A stretch of 64,000 nucleotides of DNA from an uncultured Bacteroides sp. (GTDB lineage: Bacteria > Bacteroidota > Bacteroidia > Bacteroidales > Bacteroidaceae). The DNA is taken from positions 16,470-80,469 of the forward strand of contig URWA01000014.1 of the NCBI GenBank assembly GCA_900551445.1, read 5' to 3'. Positions within the stretch are counted from its first letter, which is position 1, and every line of letters begins with the position of its first letter. Of this stretch, positions 8,240 through 18,455 are shown one piece after another. The notes below the pieces were generated by a model that saw only the letters and a program-made list of their open reading frames with translations, searched no databases and was not told where the DNA came from. The position numbers and the translations under genes are program-made.

Positions 8240-10129
8240 ATGGATTATACAATTCTGATACTTGCCCTCCCGATGCTGAGCTTCCTGCTTCTGGCACTGG
8301 CTGGCATGAAAATGCCTCATCGTGTAGCGGGCGCCATCGGCACACTTTCACTGGGAGTGGTAGCCGTACTGAGCTATCTGACGGCATTCAGCTATTTCAC
8401 GGCTCCACGTACTGCGGAAGGCCTCTATCCTACGCTGACTCCGTGGAACATTGAATGGCTGCCGTTCACTTCATCTCTTCATATTGACATGGGTATCCTG
8501 CTGGACCCGATTTCCGTCATGATGCTGGTGGTCATCTCCACCGTTTCCCTGATGGTACACATCTATTCTTTCGGTTACATGAAAGGAGAGGTCGGTTTCC
8601 AGCGGTATTACGCCTTCCTGTCATTATTTACTTTCTCCATGCTGGGACTCGTGGTTGCAACCAATATCTTCCAGATGTACGTGTTCTGGGAGCTGGTGGG
8701 TGTGTCTTCCTACCTGCTCATCGGTTTCTACTACACCAAGCCGGAAGCCATTGCCGCCAGCAAGAAAGCATTCATCGTAACCCGTTTTGCCGACTTGGGC
8801 TTCCTGATCGGTATCCTGATTTACGGATATTACATGCAGACCTTTACCTTCACTCCGGGCACAGAACGTCTGATGCAGGCCGGAATGGTACTTCCTCTTG
8901 CACTGGGACTGATGTTCGTGGGTGGTGCCGGTAAGAGTGCCATGTTCCCGTTGCACATCTGGTTGCCGGACGCCATGGAAGGTCCGACTCCGGTATCTGC
9001 CCTGATTCATGCCGCCACCATGGTGGTAGCCGGTGTGTACCTGGTAGCCCGCATGTTCCCGCTGTTCATCGGTTATGCGCCCCACACCCTGCATATCGTG
9101 GCCTGGGTAGGTGCTTTCACTGCTTTCTATGCTGCCAGCGTAGCCTGCGCACAGAGTGATATCAAACGTGTACTTGCCTTCTCTACCATCTCACAGATTG
9201 GTTTCATGATGGTGGCACTGGGTGTCTGCACCGCAGCCGACCCGCACCAAGGCGGTCTGGGTTACATGGCCGGCATGTTCCACCTGTTCACTCACGCCAT
9301 GTTCAAAGCCCTGCTTTTCCTGGGCGCCGGATGCATCATCCACGCCGTACACAGCAACGAGATGGAAACCATGGGCGGCCTGCACAAATACATGCCGATT
9401 ACCCACATCACCTTCCTGATTGCCTGTCTGGCCATCGCCGGTATTCCTCCGTTCTCCGGATTCTTCTCCAAGGACGAGATTCTGACAGCCTGCTTCCAGT
9501 ACAGCCCGGTCATCGGATGGATTATGACGATTATTGCCGGAATGACCGCTTTCTACATGTTCCGTCTGTACTACTGCATCTTCTGGGGCAAGGAAAACAA
9601 GGAACTGCATGCACACCATGTACCGCATGAAAGTCCGCTGACCATGACCTTCCCGCTGATGTTCCTGGCACTGGTTACCCTCGTAGCCGGATTCATTCCT
9701 TTCGGACACTTCGTATCCTCCAACGGACACGCCTACGACATTCACCTCGACTGGGGAGTAGCCGGCACCAGCATCGTCATTGCCGTTATCGCCATTGCCC
9801 TGGCCACCTGGATGTATGCCCGCGAAAAACAGCCTGTACCCGAAATGCTGGCACAGCGTTTCAGTACCCTGCACCGTGCAGCCTACAAGCGCTTCTATAT
9901 GGATGAAATCTGGTTGTTCGTCACCAAGAAAATCATCTTCCGCTGCGTATCCACTCCGCTGGCATGGTTCGACCGCCACGTCATCGACCAGTTCATGAAC
10001 TTCATGGCATGGAGCACCAATGCAGCTGGAGAAACCGTACAACCAATACAGAACGGTAAAATCCAGACGTACACTCATTATTTCCTGGCAGGTATTATTG
10101 TACTGACAATCATCTTGCTGCTGAACTAA
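8240..10129 (+). CDS. nuoL: NADH-quinone oxidoreductase subunit L
   Basis: A 629-residue antiporter-like distal subunit. The core contains FWELVGVSSYLLIGFYYTKPEA (catalytic Glu of helix 5), GAGKSAMFPLHIWLPDAMEGPTPVSALIHAATMV (Lys and His of helices 7-8) and SQIGFMMVALG. The C-terminal ~130 residues match the lateral helix plus last membrane segment that NuoL has and NuoM and NuoN lack. The frame is open from a TTG at 8234, but ATG 8240 is the expected start. Confidence 0.96.
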   Translation: MDYTILILALPMLSFLLLALAGMKMPHRVAGAIGTLSLGVVAVLSYLTAFSYFTAPRTAEGLYPTLTPWNIEWLPFTSSLHIDMGILLDPISVMMLVVISTVSLMVHIYSFGYMKGEVGFQRYYAFLSLFTFSMLGLVVATNIFQMYVFWELVGVSSYLLIGFYYTKPEAIAASKKAFIVTRFADLGFLIGILIYGYYMQTFTFTPGTERLMQAGMVLPLALGLMFVGGAGKSAMFPLHIWLPDAMEGPTPVSALIHAATMVVAGVYLVARMFPLFIGYAPHTLHIVAWVGAFTAFYAASVACAQSDIKRVLAFSTISQIGFMMVALGVCTAADPHQGGLGYMAGMFHLFTHAMFKALLFLGAGCIIHAVHSNEMETMGGLHKYMPITHITFLIACLAIAGIPPFSGFFSKDEILTACFQYSPVIGWIMTIIAGMTAFYMFRLYYCIFWGKENKELHAHHVPHESPLTMTFPLMFLALVTLVAGFIPFGHFVSSNGHAYDIHLDWGVAGTSIVIAVIAIALATWMYAREKQPVPEMLAQRFSTLHRAAYKRFYMDEIWLFVTKKIIFRCVSTPLAWFDRHVIDQFMNFMAWSTNAAGETVQPIQNGKIQTYTHYFLAGIIVLTIILLLN

Positions 10130-10149
10130 CAAAGAAGAATCTATAACGT

Positions 10150-11631
10150 ATGAATATATTAAGTCTTTTCGTATTGATACCTCTGCTGATGCTGCTGGGA
10201 CTATGGATTGCCCGCAACGTCAATCAGGTCAGAGGAGTGATGGTGGCCGGCTCATCCATCCTGCTGGTGCTTGCCGCCTACCTCACGGTGTCTTATATCG
10301 GACAGCGCCATGCCGGAGCTACGGCTGAGATGCTTTTCACAGACAGCATCACGTGGTATGCCCCGCTCCACATCTGCTATTCAGTGGGAGTAGACGGCAT
10401 CTCGGTGGTCATGCTGCTGCTGAGTTCCATCATCGTATTTACCGGCACATTTGCCTCCTGGAAACTGAAACCGCTCACCAAGGAATATTTCCTGTGGTTT
10501 ACCCTGCTGAGCACCGGTGTGTTCGGTTTCTTCATCTCTACCGACCTGTTCACTATGTTCATGTTCTATGAAGTGGCCTTGATTCCGATGTACCTGCTGA
10601 TTGGCGTATGGGGAAGCGGCCGCAAGGAATACGCCGCCATGAAACTGACCCTGATGCTGATGGGTGGTTCCGCCTTCCTGCTGATTGGTATTCTGGGCAT
10701 CTACTACGGAGCCGGTGCAGAGACCATGAACATTCTGGAAATCGTGAAACACCAGATACCGACCGAAATGCAACGCATCTTCTTCCCGATGGTCTTCCTG
10801 GGATTCGGCGTATTGGGTGCCCTCTTCCCCTTCCATACATGGAGTCCCGACGGTCATGCTTCTGCCCCAACCGCAGTAAGTATGCTGCACGCCGGTGTAT
10901 TGATGAAACTGGGAGGTTACGGATGCTTCCGTATCGCCATGTACCTGATGCCGACCGGAGCTGCCATCTGGGGAGACTTCTTCCTGGTGCTGACAACCAT
11001 CTCTGTAGTGTACGGTGCCTTCAGTGCCGTAGTACAGACCGACTTGAAATACATCAACGCCTACTCTTCCGTAAGCCACTGCGGACTGGTGTTGTTTGCC
11101 TTGCTGATGATGACCCGTGTCAGTGCGACGGGTGCCATCCTGCAGATGCTGAGCCACGGATTAATGACGGCCCTGTTCTTCGCCCTCATCGGTATGATTT
11201 ACGGACGTACCCACACACGTGACATCCGTCAGCTGAGCGGACTGATGAAAATCATGCCGTTCCTGTCTGTCGGCTATGTCATTGCCGGTCTGGCCAACCT
11301 GGGTCTGCCGGGTCTGAGCGGATTCATTGCCGAAATGACCGTCTTCGTAGGTTCCTTCCAGAATCATGACCTCTTCCACCGCGCCTGCACCGTCATCGCT
11401 ACAATGAGTATTGTAATTACGGCGGTATATATCCTGCGCGTGGTCGGAAAAATCCTGTATGGCACCTGCCATAATCCGGAGCACCTGAAACTGACCGATG
11501 CCACTTGGGACGAACGCCTGGCTGTAATCTGCCTGATTGTGGCCGTAGCCGGACTGGGACTTGCTCCTTACTGGGTGAGCAACGTCATCAGCGGAAGCGT
11601 AGAACCTATTATCAGCCAACTTATCCGATAA
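10150..11631 (+). CDS. nuoM: NADH-quinone oxidoreductase subunit M
   Basis: A 493-residue antiporter-like membrane subunit with about 14 helices. Key segments are FMFYEVALIPMYLLIGVWG (helix 5 Glu), FHTWSPDGHASAPTAVSMLHAGVLMKLGGYG (helices 7-8) and YSSVSHCGLVLFAL. It sits between NuoL and NuoN in the membrane arm and forms one proton channel. Gene order and length match the family. Confidence 0.96.
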   Translation: MNILSLFVLIPLLMLLGLWIARNVNQVRGVMVAGSSILLVLAAYLTVSYIGQRHAGATAEMLFTDSITWYAPLHICYSVGVDGISVVMLLLSSIIVFTGTFASWKLKPLTKEYFLWFTLLSTGVFGFFISTDLFTMFMFYEVALIPMYLLIGVWGSGRKEYAAMKLTLMLMGGSAFLLIGILGIYYGAGAETMNILEIVKHQIPTEMQRIFFPMVFLGFGVLGALFPFHTWSPDGHASAPTAVSMLHAGVLMKLGGYGCFRIAMYLMPTGAAIWGDFFLVLTTISVVYGAFSAVVQTDLKYINAYSSVSHCGLVLFALLMMTRVSATGAILQMLSHGLMTALFFALIGMIYGRTHTRDIRQLSGLMKIMPFLSVGYVIAGLANLGLPGLSGFIAEMTVFVGSFQNHDLFHRACTVIATMSIVITAVYILRVVGKILYGTCHNPEHLKLTDATWDERLAVICLIVAVAGLGLAPYWVSNVISGSVEPIISQLIR

Positions 11632-11655
11632 CCCGAATAAATAAAAAGAAATTAT

Positions 11656-13074
11656 ATGAGCGAATTATTTACTATGCAGGCTGAAATAAGCCTGGTCGCT
11701 ATCATCCTCCTCATGCTGCTGGCCGACTTGATTATGAAGACGCCCAGCCACAAGCCGCTCCAGTATATGGCTTGCGTGCTCATGGTCGTTCAACTGGCCT
11801 TGAACATCGTTCCGACCAGCGGTGAAGCATTCGGAGGAATGTATCATGCCACCCCGATGGCATCTATCGTAAAAACCATCCTGACCGCCGGTACCCTGCT
11901 CGTGTTCCTGCAGTCGGGCGAATGGCTGTCACGCGAAGATACTCGCCACAAAGCCGGTGAGTTCTACATGCTGACCTTGAGTACGCTGCTGGGAATGTAT
12001 TTCATGGTGAGTGCCGGAAGCTTTATCCTGTTCTACGTCGGACTGGAACTGGCCAGCATCCCGATGGCCTGTCTGGTAGCCTTCGACAAATTCCGTCATC
12101 ACAGTGCCGAAGCCGGAGCGAAGTTCATCCTGAACTCCATGTTCTCTTCTGCCCTGATGCTGTACGGTATCTCTATGGTGTACGGTACTACCGGAACCAC
12201 TTATTTTGCCGATGTGACTGCCGCACTGACCGGTACACCACTGCAAATCATGGCCATGGTGTTCTTCTTTGCCGGACTGGGATTCAAGCTGAGCTTGGTG
12301 CCGTTCCACATGTGGACACCCGATACTTATCAGGGAGCACCGACCAATGTGTCGGCTTACCTGTCTGTCATCTCTAAAGGTGCGGCTGCCTTCGCTTTGA
12401 TGAGCATTCTGGTGAAAGTATTCGGACAGATGGCAGCCAACTGGAGCCTACTGCTGAGCATCGTCATCGTGCTGACCATCACCATTGCCAATATCTTCGC
12501 CATCCTGCAGGAAGACCTGAAACGATTCATGGCCTACAGTAGTATCTCACAGGCCGGCTACATCATGCTGGCCGTACTGGGAGGAAACGAACAGGGAATG
12601 GCTTCACTGGTGTACTACCTCGTGGTGTACATCGCCGCCAACCTCGCTGTATTCGGTGTAATCAGTGTCATTGAACAACATACCGGAGGTAAAGTGGACC
12701 GCAGTGCATACAACGGACTCTACAAGACCAACCCGCGCCTGACCTTCCTCATGACGCTGGCCTTGTTCTCTTTGGCCGGAATTCCGCCGTTTGCCGGATT
12801 CTTCTCCAAATTCTTCGTATTTGCCTCCGCCTTCCACAGTGGCCACTGGCTGGTAGTATTCCTGGCATTGGTGAACACCATCATTTCCCTCTACTACTAC
12901 CTGCTGATTGTAAAAGCCATGTACATCACTCCCAACGATACGCCGATTGCTACTTTCCGTACACCGGCCCTGGCACGTACAGGATTATTCATTTGTCTCA
13001 TTGGAGTCATCATTCTGGGACTTTGCAGCGGAGTGTACGACTTGTTCAGCCACGTAGCCGGATTGGGATTCTAA
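11656..13074 (+). CDS. nuoN: NADH-quinone oxidoreductase subunit N
   Basis: A 472-residue antiporter-like subunit and the last gene of the nuo operon. It carries FYVGLELASIPMACLVAF (helix 5 Glu), FHMWTPDTYQGAPTNVSAYLSVISKGAA (helices 7-8) and YSSISQAGYIMLAVLGG. It is the proton-pumping subunit nearest NuoK. A strong terminator follows 35 bases after the stop. Confidence 0.96.
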   Translation: MSELFTMQAEISLVAIILLMLLADLIMKTPSHKPLQYMACVLMVVQLALNIVPTSGEAFGGMYHATPMASIVKTILTAGTLLVFLQSGEWLSREDTRHKAGEFYMLTLSTLLGMYFMVSAGSFILFYVGLELASIPMACLVAFDKFRHHSAEAGAKFILNSMFSSALMLYGISMVYGTTGTTYFADVTAALTGTPLQIMAMVFFFAGLGFKLSLVPFHMWTPDTYQGAPTNVSAYLSVISKGAAAFALMSILVKVFGQMAANWSLLLSIVIVLTITIANIFAILQEDLKRFMAYSSISQAGYIMLAVLGGNEQGMASLVYYLVVYIAANLAVFGVISVIEQHTGGKVDRSAYNGLYKTNPRLTFLMTLALFSLAGIPPFAGFFSKFFVFASAFHSGHWLVVFLALVNTIISLYYYLLIVKAMYITPNDTPIATFRTPALARTGLFICLIGVIILGLCSGVYDLFSHVAGLGF

Positions 13075-13108
13075 TCTGAACATCATTTTTTATTCCACTT
13101 TTATACAG

Positions 13109-13152
13109 AGAAGCCGTCTCAAAATCAAATTTGAGACGGCTTCTGTTTTTTA
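13109..13152 (+). terminator. Rho-independent terminator of the nuo operon
   Basis: A perfect 15-bp stem (13109-13123 with 13130-13144), six-base loop, then a T-run 13146-13152. It closes the nuoA-N transcript and separates it from the susC promoter. Confidence 0.93.
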
Positions 13153-13305
13153 ATCACAAATCCATTTTTCACATTTTTCCCGCACCTTAAATTTAAGACA
13201 GCGAAATAATTTAACTAAAAGTACTTAATACATATATTTTATTATCATAATGACAACGTATAAAATAAAAACGCTTCAAAATGTTTTTGTTTTATAAAAA
13301 TATAT

Positions 13306-13313
13306 TACTTTTG
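13306..13313 (+). promoter_or_regulatory. Promoter of the first susC/susD pair
   Basis: TACTTTTG fits TAnnTTTG exactly, 50 bases before the susC ATG. A TTTTTG at 13284-13289 may be the -33 element, with a slightly short spacer. Confidence 0.7.
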
Positions 13314-13362
13314 CCCCGTGCTAAAATATATAATTTAAACTATCATCAACACAAAATTTGCT

Positions 13363-16300
13363 ATGAGTTCTAAATCATGTTTTAAAAAAAGTAGCTGCTT
13401 CCTACTGACAAGTGCTTTAATCAGCACTTCTCTGCCTGCTTTCGCTACTTCTCCCGAGACCAGTACCAATCTGGTGGTTCAACAACAAAGCCAAAAACTA
13501 AGAGGACAAGTCATTGATGCCAAAACAGGCGATCCTGTAATCGGAGTGAACATTCTGGTAAAAGGGACGACCAACGGAACCATCACAGACATTGATGGAA
13601 AATATGAAATCAATGCTCCCGTAGGTTCACTTCTTCAAATCTCTTTCATCGGATACCAAACTGTAGAAATAAAAGCCACAGCCGGTGAACAAACCATCAA
13701 GCTACAGGAAGATACCGAAACTTTGGATGAAGTGGTGGTAGTAGGTTATGGTGTACAGAAAAAGGAAAGTCTGACCGGTGCCATGTCTACATTGAAAGAA
13801 AACAAACTGAAAGATATCACCACACCAACTGTGGAAAACATGCTGAACGGTAAGGTCTCCGGAGTGTATGTAGCACCGGGCTCAGGACAGCCGGGTTCCA
13901 ACGGAGCCGTACAAATCCGTGGTCGTGCCACGCTGAGTGGAAGTACCTCCCCGCTGTGGGTAATCGATGGAGTCATCGTAGGTGAAGACCCTGGTGTACT
14001 AAACCCCTCGGATATTGAGAACATGACCATATTGAAGGATGCAGCCTCTACTGCCATCTACGGTTCACAAGGTGCGAACGGTGTCATCATCGTGACCACT
14101 AAAATGGGAAAGAGCGAAAAGATGAAAATCAATGCCTCCGTCAAACTGGGTGTCAGCACCATGACCAACGGAAAGATGGAAGTGATGAATGGAGCTGAAC
14201 TCTATGATTATTATGCATCCTTCCCCAATCAGGAAGACATCAAGTTCTCGCGCTGGAACCCCGAGTTGAGAAACGCCAACTTCGACTGGGGAGACTTGGC
14301 TTCACAGGCTGGCTTCACACAAGACTATAACCTCTCCCTATCCGGAGGTAACGAAAAAATGAGTTCCTACTCTCCCTGGGATATTATAGTGAAGAAGGAA
14401 CCGTAAAAGGTTATAAATATGACCGATACAGTTTCCGTTACCGCTCCAATTACAAACCCTTCTCCTGGTTGACCATCAAACCGAACATCTCAGGTTCGAT
14501 GAAGAATACCAACGACGCCCAGTACGATTACACCGCCAAATATACCATGTTCCCTTGGGATAGCCCATACGATGAAGATGGCAACCTGGTTCCCGACCGT
14601 TACAGCGGATGGGTGGACAGCTCTGACCTGAATTACCTGAATGCCCTTTCTTATGGGAACCATACCACACAAAAGACATACGAATTCTCTGGAAACTTCG
14701 ACTTTGATATCAAAATCACCGATTGGCTGACTTTCACCTCAGTCAACAACTATCGCTGGACCGGATACTTCCAGTCTACTTACACAGACCCGCGTACCGA
14801 CAGTGCCTCTGGTGTACAAGGACGTGTGGAAGAAGAGCAAACCAATAACATCCAACGCTACACCAACCAATACCTGACTTTCAACAAAATGTTCGGAAAA
14901 CATTCCGTACAAGCCTTGCTGGCCTACGAATTCATGGATACCTCGGCCAAAGTCATCAATGCCAAAGGTACCGGTATTGTTTCTGGATTTGAAGTGCTGG
15001 ATGCGACAGCCACTCCGGAAGAAGTCGGAGGAAATCTGACTGAATGGGCTAAACAGTCTGTGTTTGCAAAAGTAAACTACGCTTACGACAACCGTTATCT
15101 GGCGGAAGCCTCCATCCGACGAGACGGCGCTTCCAACTTCGGTGACGACAAGAAATATGGTAATTTCTTCTCCATCAGTGCCGGATGGAACATCAACCGT
15201 GAAAAATGGTTCAAGGCCGACTGGGTAGACGTTTTGAAACTACGTGCTTCATACGGTTCGGTAGGTAATATCCCTTATTCCAAATATCCGCAATATGGCT
15301 TGTATTCCGTATCTTCCAACTACAACGGTATTCCAGCCATTCTGATCAGCCAGGTAGGAAACAAGGACCTGACCTGGGAACAGACCTACACTGCCGGAGT
15401 CGGTGTGGATGCCAACTTCTTCAACAACCGCCTGCGTTTCGTATTTGATTACTATAACAAATACACATCCAATATCTTGTATCAAGTTCCGGTTTCCGGA
15501 CTGACCGGTATTACCAGCCGCTGGCAGAATGTAGGAGAAATGCGTAACTCCGGAGTGGAATTCACGATTGGAGGCGACATTATCCGTACAAAAGACTGGT
15601 TGTGGAGCATTGACCTGAATATGGGTTACAACAAAAACAAACTGGAGAAACTGTATGGCGATGATCCGAACATGATGATTATCGGTGGCGGTGGCAACGA
15701 TACAAGTATCGCCGGAGCAGCAGAAAAAGTGTTGAAGGTTGGTTACAGCACCGACCGTTATTATCTGCGTGAATGGGCAGGAGTCGACCCGAAAAACGGA
15801 GCTCCTCTATGGTACAAGAACGACGGAAGCGGAGAGACGACCAGCAACTATTCTGAAGCCCAGCAAGTCATGACAGAAGCCACATCACCTAAACTGTTTG
15901 GTGGATTCAATACCACACTGACGTGGAAGAACATTGACTTGAACGCTTCATTCGGCTACTCTTTAGGAGGCAAAATCTACAACTATTCCCGCCAGGAATA
16001 CGATTCAGACGGCGCCTATACAGACCGTAACCAAATCAAGCTGATTGACGGCTGGTCACGCTGGGAAAAAGAAGGTGATATCGCTACCCATCCAGTCGCA
16101 TCTTACGGAAACAAAAGTAACTCAAACAAAGCTTCTACCCGTTTCCTGGAAGATGGAGATTACCTGAAACTGCGTTCATTGTCTATCGGCTACAATTTAG
16201 ACCTGTCTAAATATTATATCCAAAACATGCGTATCTATTTCACGGCTGAAAATGTATTTACGGTGACCAAGTTCTCCGGTATCGACCCTGAAGTACCGGC

Positions 16301-16406
16301 CTACTATGATGAAACTACCGGTACCTACAAAGCCATCGGTACTGCCGGAGCCAACCTTTATCCGTCTACACGTAAATTCATGTTTGGTATTAATTTAACT
16401 TTCTAA
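13363..16406 (+). pseudogene. SusC-like TonB-dependent transporter, frameshifted by one base
   Basis: The gene is split into 13363-14406 (347 codons read) and a second open frame running from about 14373 to 16406. Adding one base near 14371 gives a continuous protein of 1014 residues, normal for SusC. It has a signal peptide (1-28), a carboxypeptidase-regulatory-like domain (LRGQVIDAKTGDPVIGVNILVKGTT, from ~46), the DEVVVVGYG box, a plug domain and a barrel ending in FGINLTF. The first 336 residues are in frame; the next 11 (SPWDIIVKKEP) are out of frame before the stop. The other frame resumes with SLGYYSEEGTVKGYKYDRYSFRYRS, the usual continuation. Either a recent inactivating mutation or a sequencing error. 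It would import an oligosaccharide or similar ligand with the SusD partner downstream. Confidence 0.88.
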
Positions 16407-16419
16407 TCAGCACACATTT

Positions 16420-18210
16420 ATGAAAAAGATAACTTCAACCCTACTTTTATCCCTTGGCATCACAGGAGGAATACTTACATCTTGTGACATAGACCGATTC
16501 CCCAATAATTATATGGCGACAGAGCAGGTAGCAGAAAACCAGGAGATACTTTTCGACAACATGTTGAACGGTATGTACGCACAACTGAAAACCTGGTCAG
16601 ACCCAATGCATCGGCTTGGTGAATATGCCGGCGACAATATGATGATCCGTGGTGCTTCAACCGATGCATTTTATGAATTCATCACTTATTCACGTACTCC
16701 CGACAACTATCGTCTGCAGAACTTCTGGGACTATGGATACAAAGCCATCGCACAGGCTTCCAACATCATCAACATGGCCAAACAGACAGACAATTCTACC
16801 ATCAAAAGTAAATTGGGAGAATGTTACTATGTGCGGGGTATGATGTATTTCTATCTGTGCCGGGCTTTCGGACGTCCTTACTACCAGGCCCCCGACAAGA
16901 ACCTGGGAGTACCTATCGTCAATGGAACGCCGGATGAAGCAGCAATCAGCAACCTGTCTTTACCCGACCGTTCTACGGTTAAAGCAACCTACCAGCAGGC
17001 CATCAACGATTTGCGTACAGCGGAACAGATGATTACGACCTCGTTCCAGAACGCAGACTTTGCTTCCAAAGAAGCGGCCCAAGCCATGCTGTCACGTGTA
17101 TATCTCTATATGAGCGGCACCTATGAGAACCCCAATACCGAATATGCAGACTCCGCGCGCTACTATGCCGATTTGGTTATCCAATCTCCCAACTTCCATC
17201 TGGTATCGCGTGAAGACTATATGAAGTCACCACGGACAGCCCCCGAAAACTATCCGGAAGATATTTTCGTCATCAAACGCTTGGCAGCCGACTTCCCCGG
17301 TGAGGATTATTATTATACCATCGGCGGTATGTACTCCAACATCGGCGGTATGGGATGGGGAGAAATGTATGCCAGCGCCAAATATCTTGACCTGTTGAAC
17401 GAAACCAAACGTAACGACTGGAGAAAGGGAGATGCCGGAATCGTGGATGCGAGAGCCAAATTCATTGAGCCTCAATATTCCACAGACGACAACGGCAACT
17501 ATACCGAGGTCTTGCGTTTCATCACTCCCAATGCCACAGGTACCGGATATACCTATGTACAGCTTCCTGTGAACAATACCTATACTGAATGTTATACGGT
17601 GGACGAAAACGGCAATCCGAAGGACAGATATCCCATCACTCCTTACACCATAGGCAGAACAGCTGATGAACAGTACTACACCATCAACTACAATGGAAGC
17701 AGCTACACAGGTGTCATTGATTATCAGATGTCACTCAACAATGGCTATCCGATGTTCTACATTACCAAGTGTTCTCGGGAAGACAACCTGGAATCACAGC
17801 TCCATTCACCCATTATCTCCCGCCTGGATGAGATGTACCTGAACCGTGCGGAAGCTTACGTAAAATTAGGCCAACCGGAACAAGCAAGAGCGGATGTCAA
17901 CACCATACGTACACGGGCCATCAATGACCAAGCCGCTTACGATGCCACTACATTCGCAGCCAACGCAGCCCAGCTGGTTGACAAAGAACGCCAACTGGAG
18001 CTGGCTTATCAGGCTGAACGCAGTTACGATGTGTTCCGTAATGGAGGCACGCTGACCCGACAGTATCCGGGGCCTCATCCGATAAGTGATGTACCAGCCA
18101 CTGACTATCGTGTGACTTATTACATTCCACAGACAGCCATCAACTCTTATCCGAGCGGAAGCACCCTGACACAGAATCCGACCAGTGACGGAGGTGTAAT
18201 TACGCATTGA
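16420..18210 (+). CDS. SusD/RagB-family nutrient-binding lipoprotein
   Basis: A 596-residue surface lipoprotein with the lipobox LTSC (Cys22) and the SusD/RagB fold. Seen are the N-terminal TPR-like part (FWDYGYKAIAQASNIINMAK; YYVRGMMYFYLCRAFGRPYYQ) and the C-terminal MYLNRAEAYVKLGQPEQARADVNTIRTRA and LAYQAERSYDVFRNGG segments. It follows the frameshifted susC by 13 bases and would cap that transporter. No glycoside hydrolase, protease or SusR/HTCS-type regulator accompanies the pair, so the substrate cannot be guessed from context. If susC is truly inactive, this gene is probably without function. Confidence 0.92.
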   Translation: MKKITSTLLLSLGITGGILTSCDIDRFPNNYMATEQVAENQEILFDNMLNGMYAQLKTWSDPMHRLGEYAGDNMMIRGASTDAFYEFITYSRTPDNYRLQNFWDYGYKAIAQASNIINMAKQTDNSTIKSKLGECYYVRGMMYFYLCRAFGRPYYQAPDKNLGVPIVNGTPDEAAISNLSLPDRSTVKATYQQAINDLRTAEQMITTSFQNADFASKEAAQAMLSRVYLYMSGTYENPNTEYADSARYYADLVIQSPNFHLVSREDYMKSPRTAPENYPEDIFVIKRLAADFPGEDYYYTIGGMYSNIGGMGWGEMYASAKYLDLLNETKRNDWRKGDAGIVDARAKFIEPQYSTDDNGNYTEVLRFITPNATGTGYTYVQLPVNNTYTECYTVDENGNPKDRYPITPYTIGRTADEQYYTINYNGSSYTGVIDYQMSLNNGYPMFYITKCSREDNLESQLHSPIISRLDEMYLNRAEAYVKLGQPEQARADVNTIRTRAINDQAAYDATTFAANAAQLVDKERQLELAYQAERSYDVFRNGGTLTRQYPGPHPISDVPATDYRVTYYIPQTAINSYPSGSTLTQNPTSDGGVITH

Positions 18211-18230
18211 TAAAAATTCACCAGACTCAG

Positions 18231-18265
18231 ACTGCCTCATCCCTCAAGATGGGGCAGTTTTTTTA
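18231..18265 (+). terminator. Rho-independent terminator after susD
   Basis: An 11-bp stem with one G-U pair (18231-18241 with 18248-18258), six-base loop and a run of seven T. It lies 20 bases after the susD stop. Confidence 0.85.
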
Positions 18266-18285
18266 TCTAAAAACAACCACAGTAA

Positions 18286-18411
18286 AAACGCTTTGACGTT
18301 TGCTTAAAAATGCAAGGACGTTTCAATCCAAACGCAAAGGCGTTTCACCCAAAACGCTTTTACGTTTTAAGTAAAACGTAAAAGCGTTTTCCTTCAAACG
18401 CAAGTGCGTTT
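18286..18411. repeat. Six 16-bp imperfect palindromes at an exact 22-bp period
   Basis: Copies start at 18286, 18308, 18330, 18352, 18374 and 18396. Each fits AAAYGYnnnnRCGTTT, for example AAACGCAAAGGCGTTT at 18330 and AAACGTAAAAGCGTTT at 18374. The six-base spacers between copies are unrelated in sequence, so only the palindromes and their phase are conserved. The array lies between two convergent genes (susD and araC), outside any promoter position, and starts beyond the susD terminator. Its role is unknown; options are binding sites for a dimeric DNA-binding protein, REP-like elements, or 3'-end RNA hairpins. Confidence 0.9.
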
Positions 18412-18455
18412 TTAGAACAGCCTTAACTACCTGAAAAGCAACAAGAAAATTTCCG

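Noticed and set aside
13363..16406. Programmed frameshift or phase-variable susC
   Set aside because: No slippery heptamer or homopolymer at the break; a single missing base explains everything.
18286..18411. CRISPR array
   Set aside because: Repeats are 16 bp with six-base spacers, far too short, and no cas gene is nearby.
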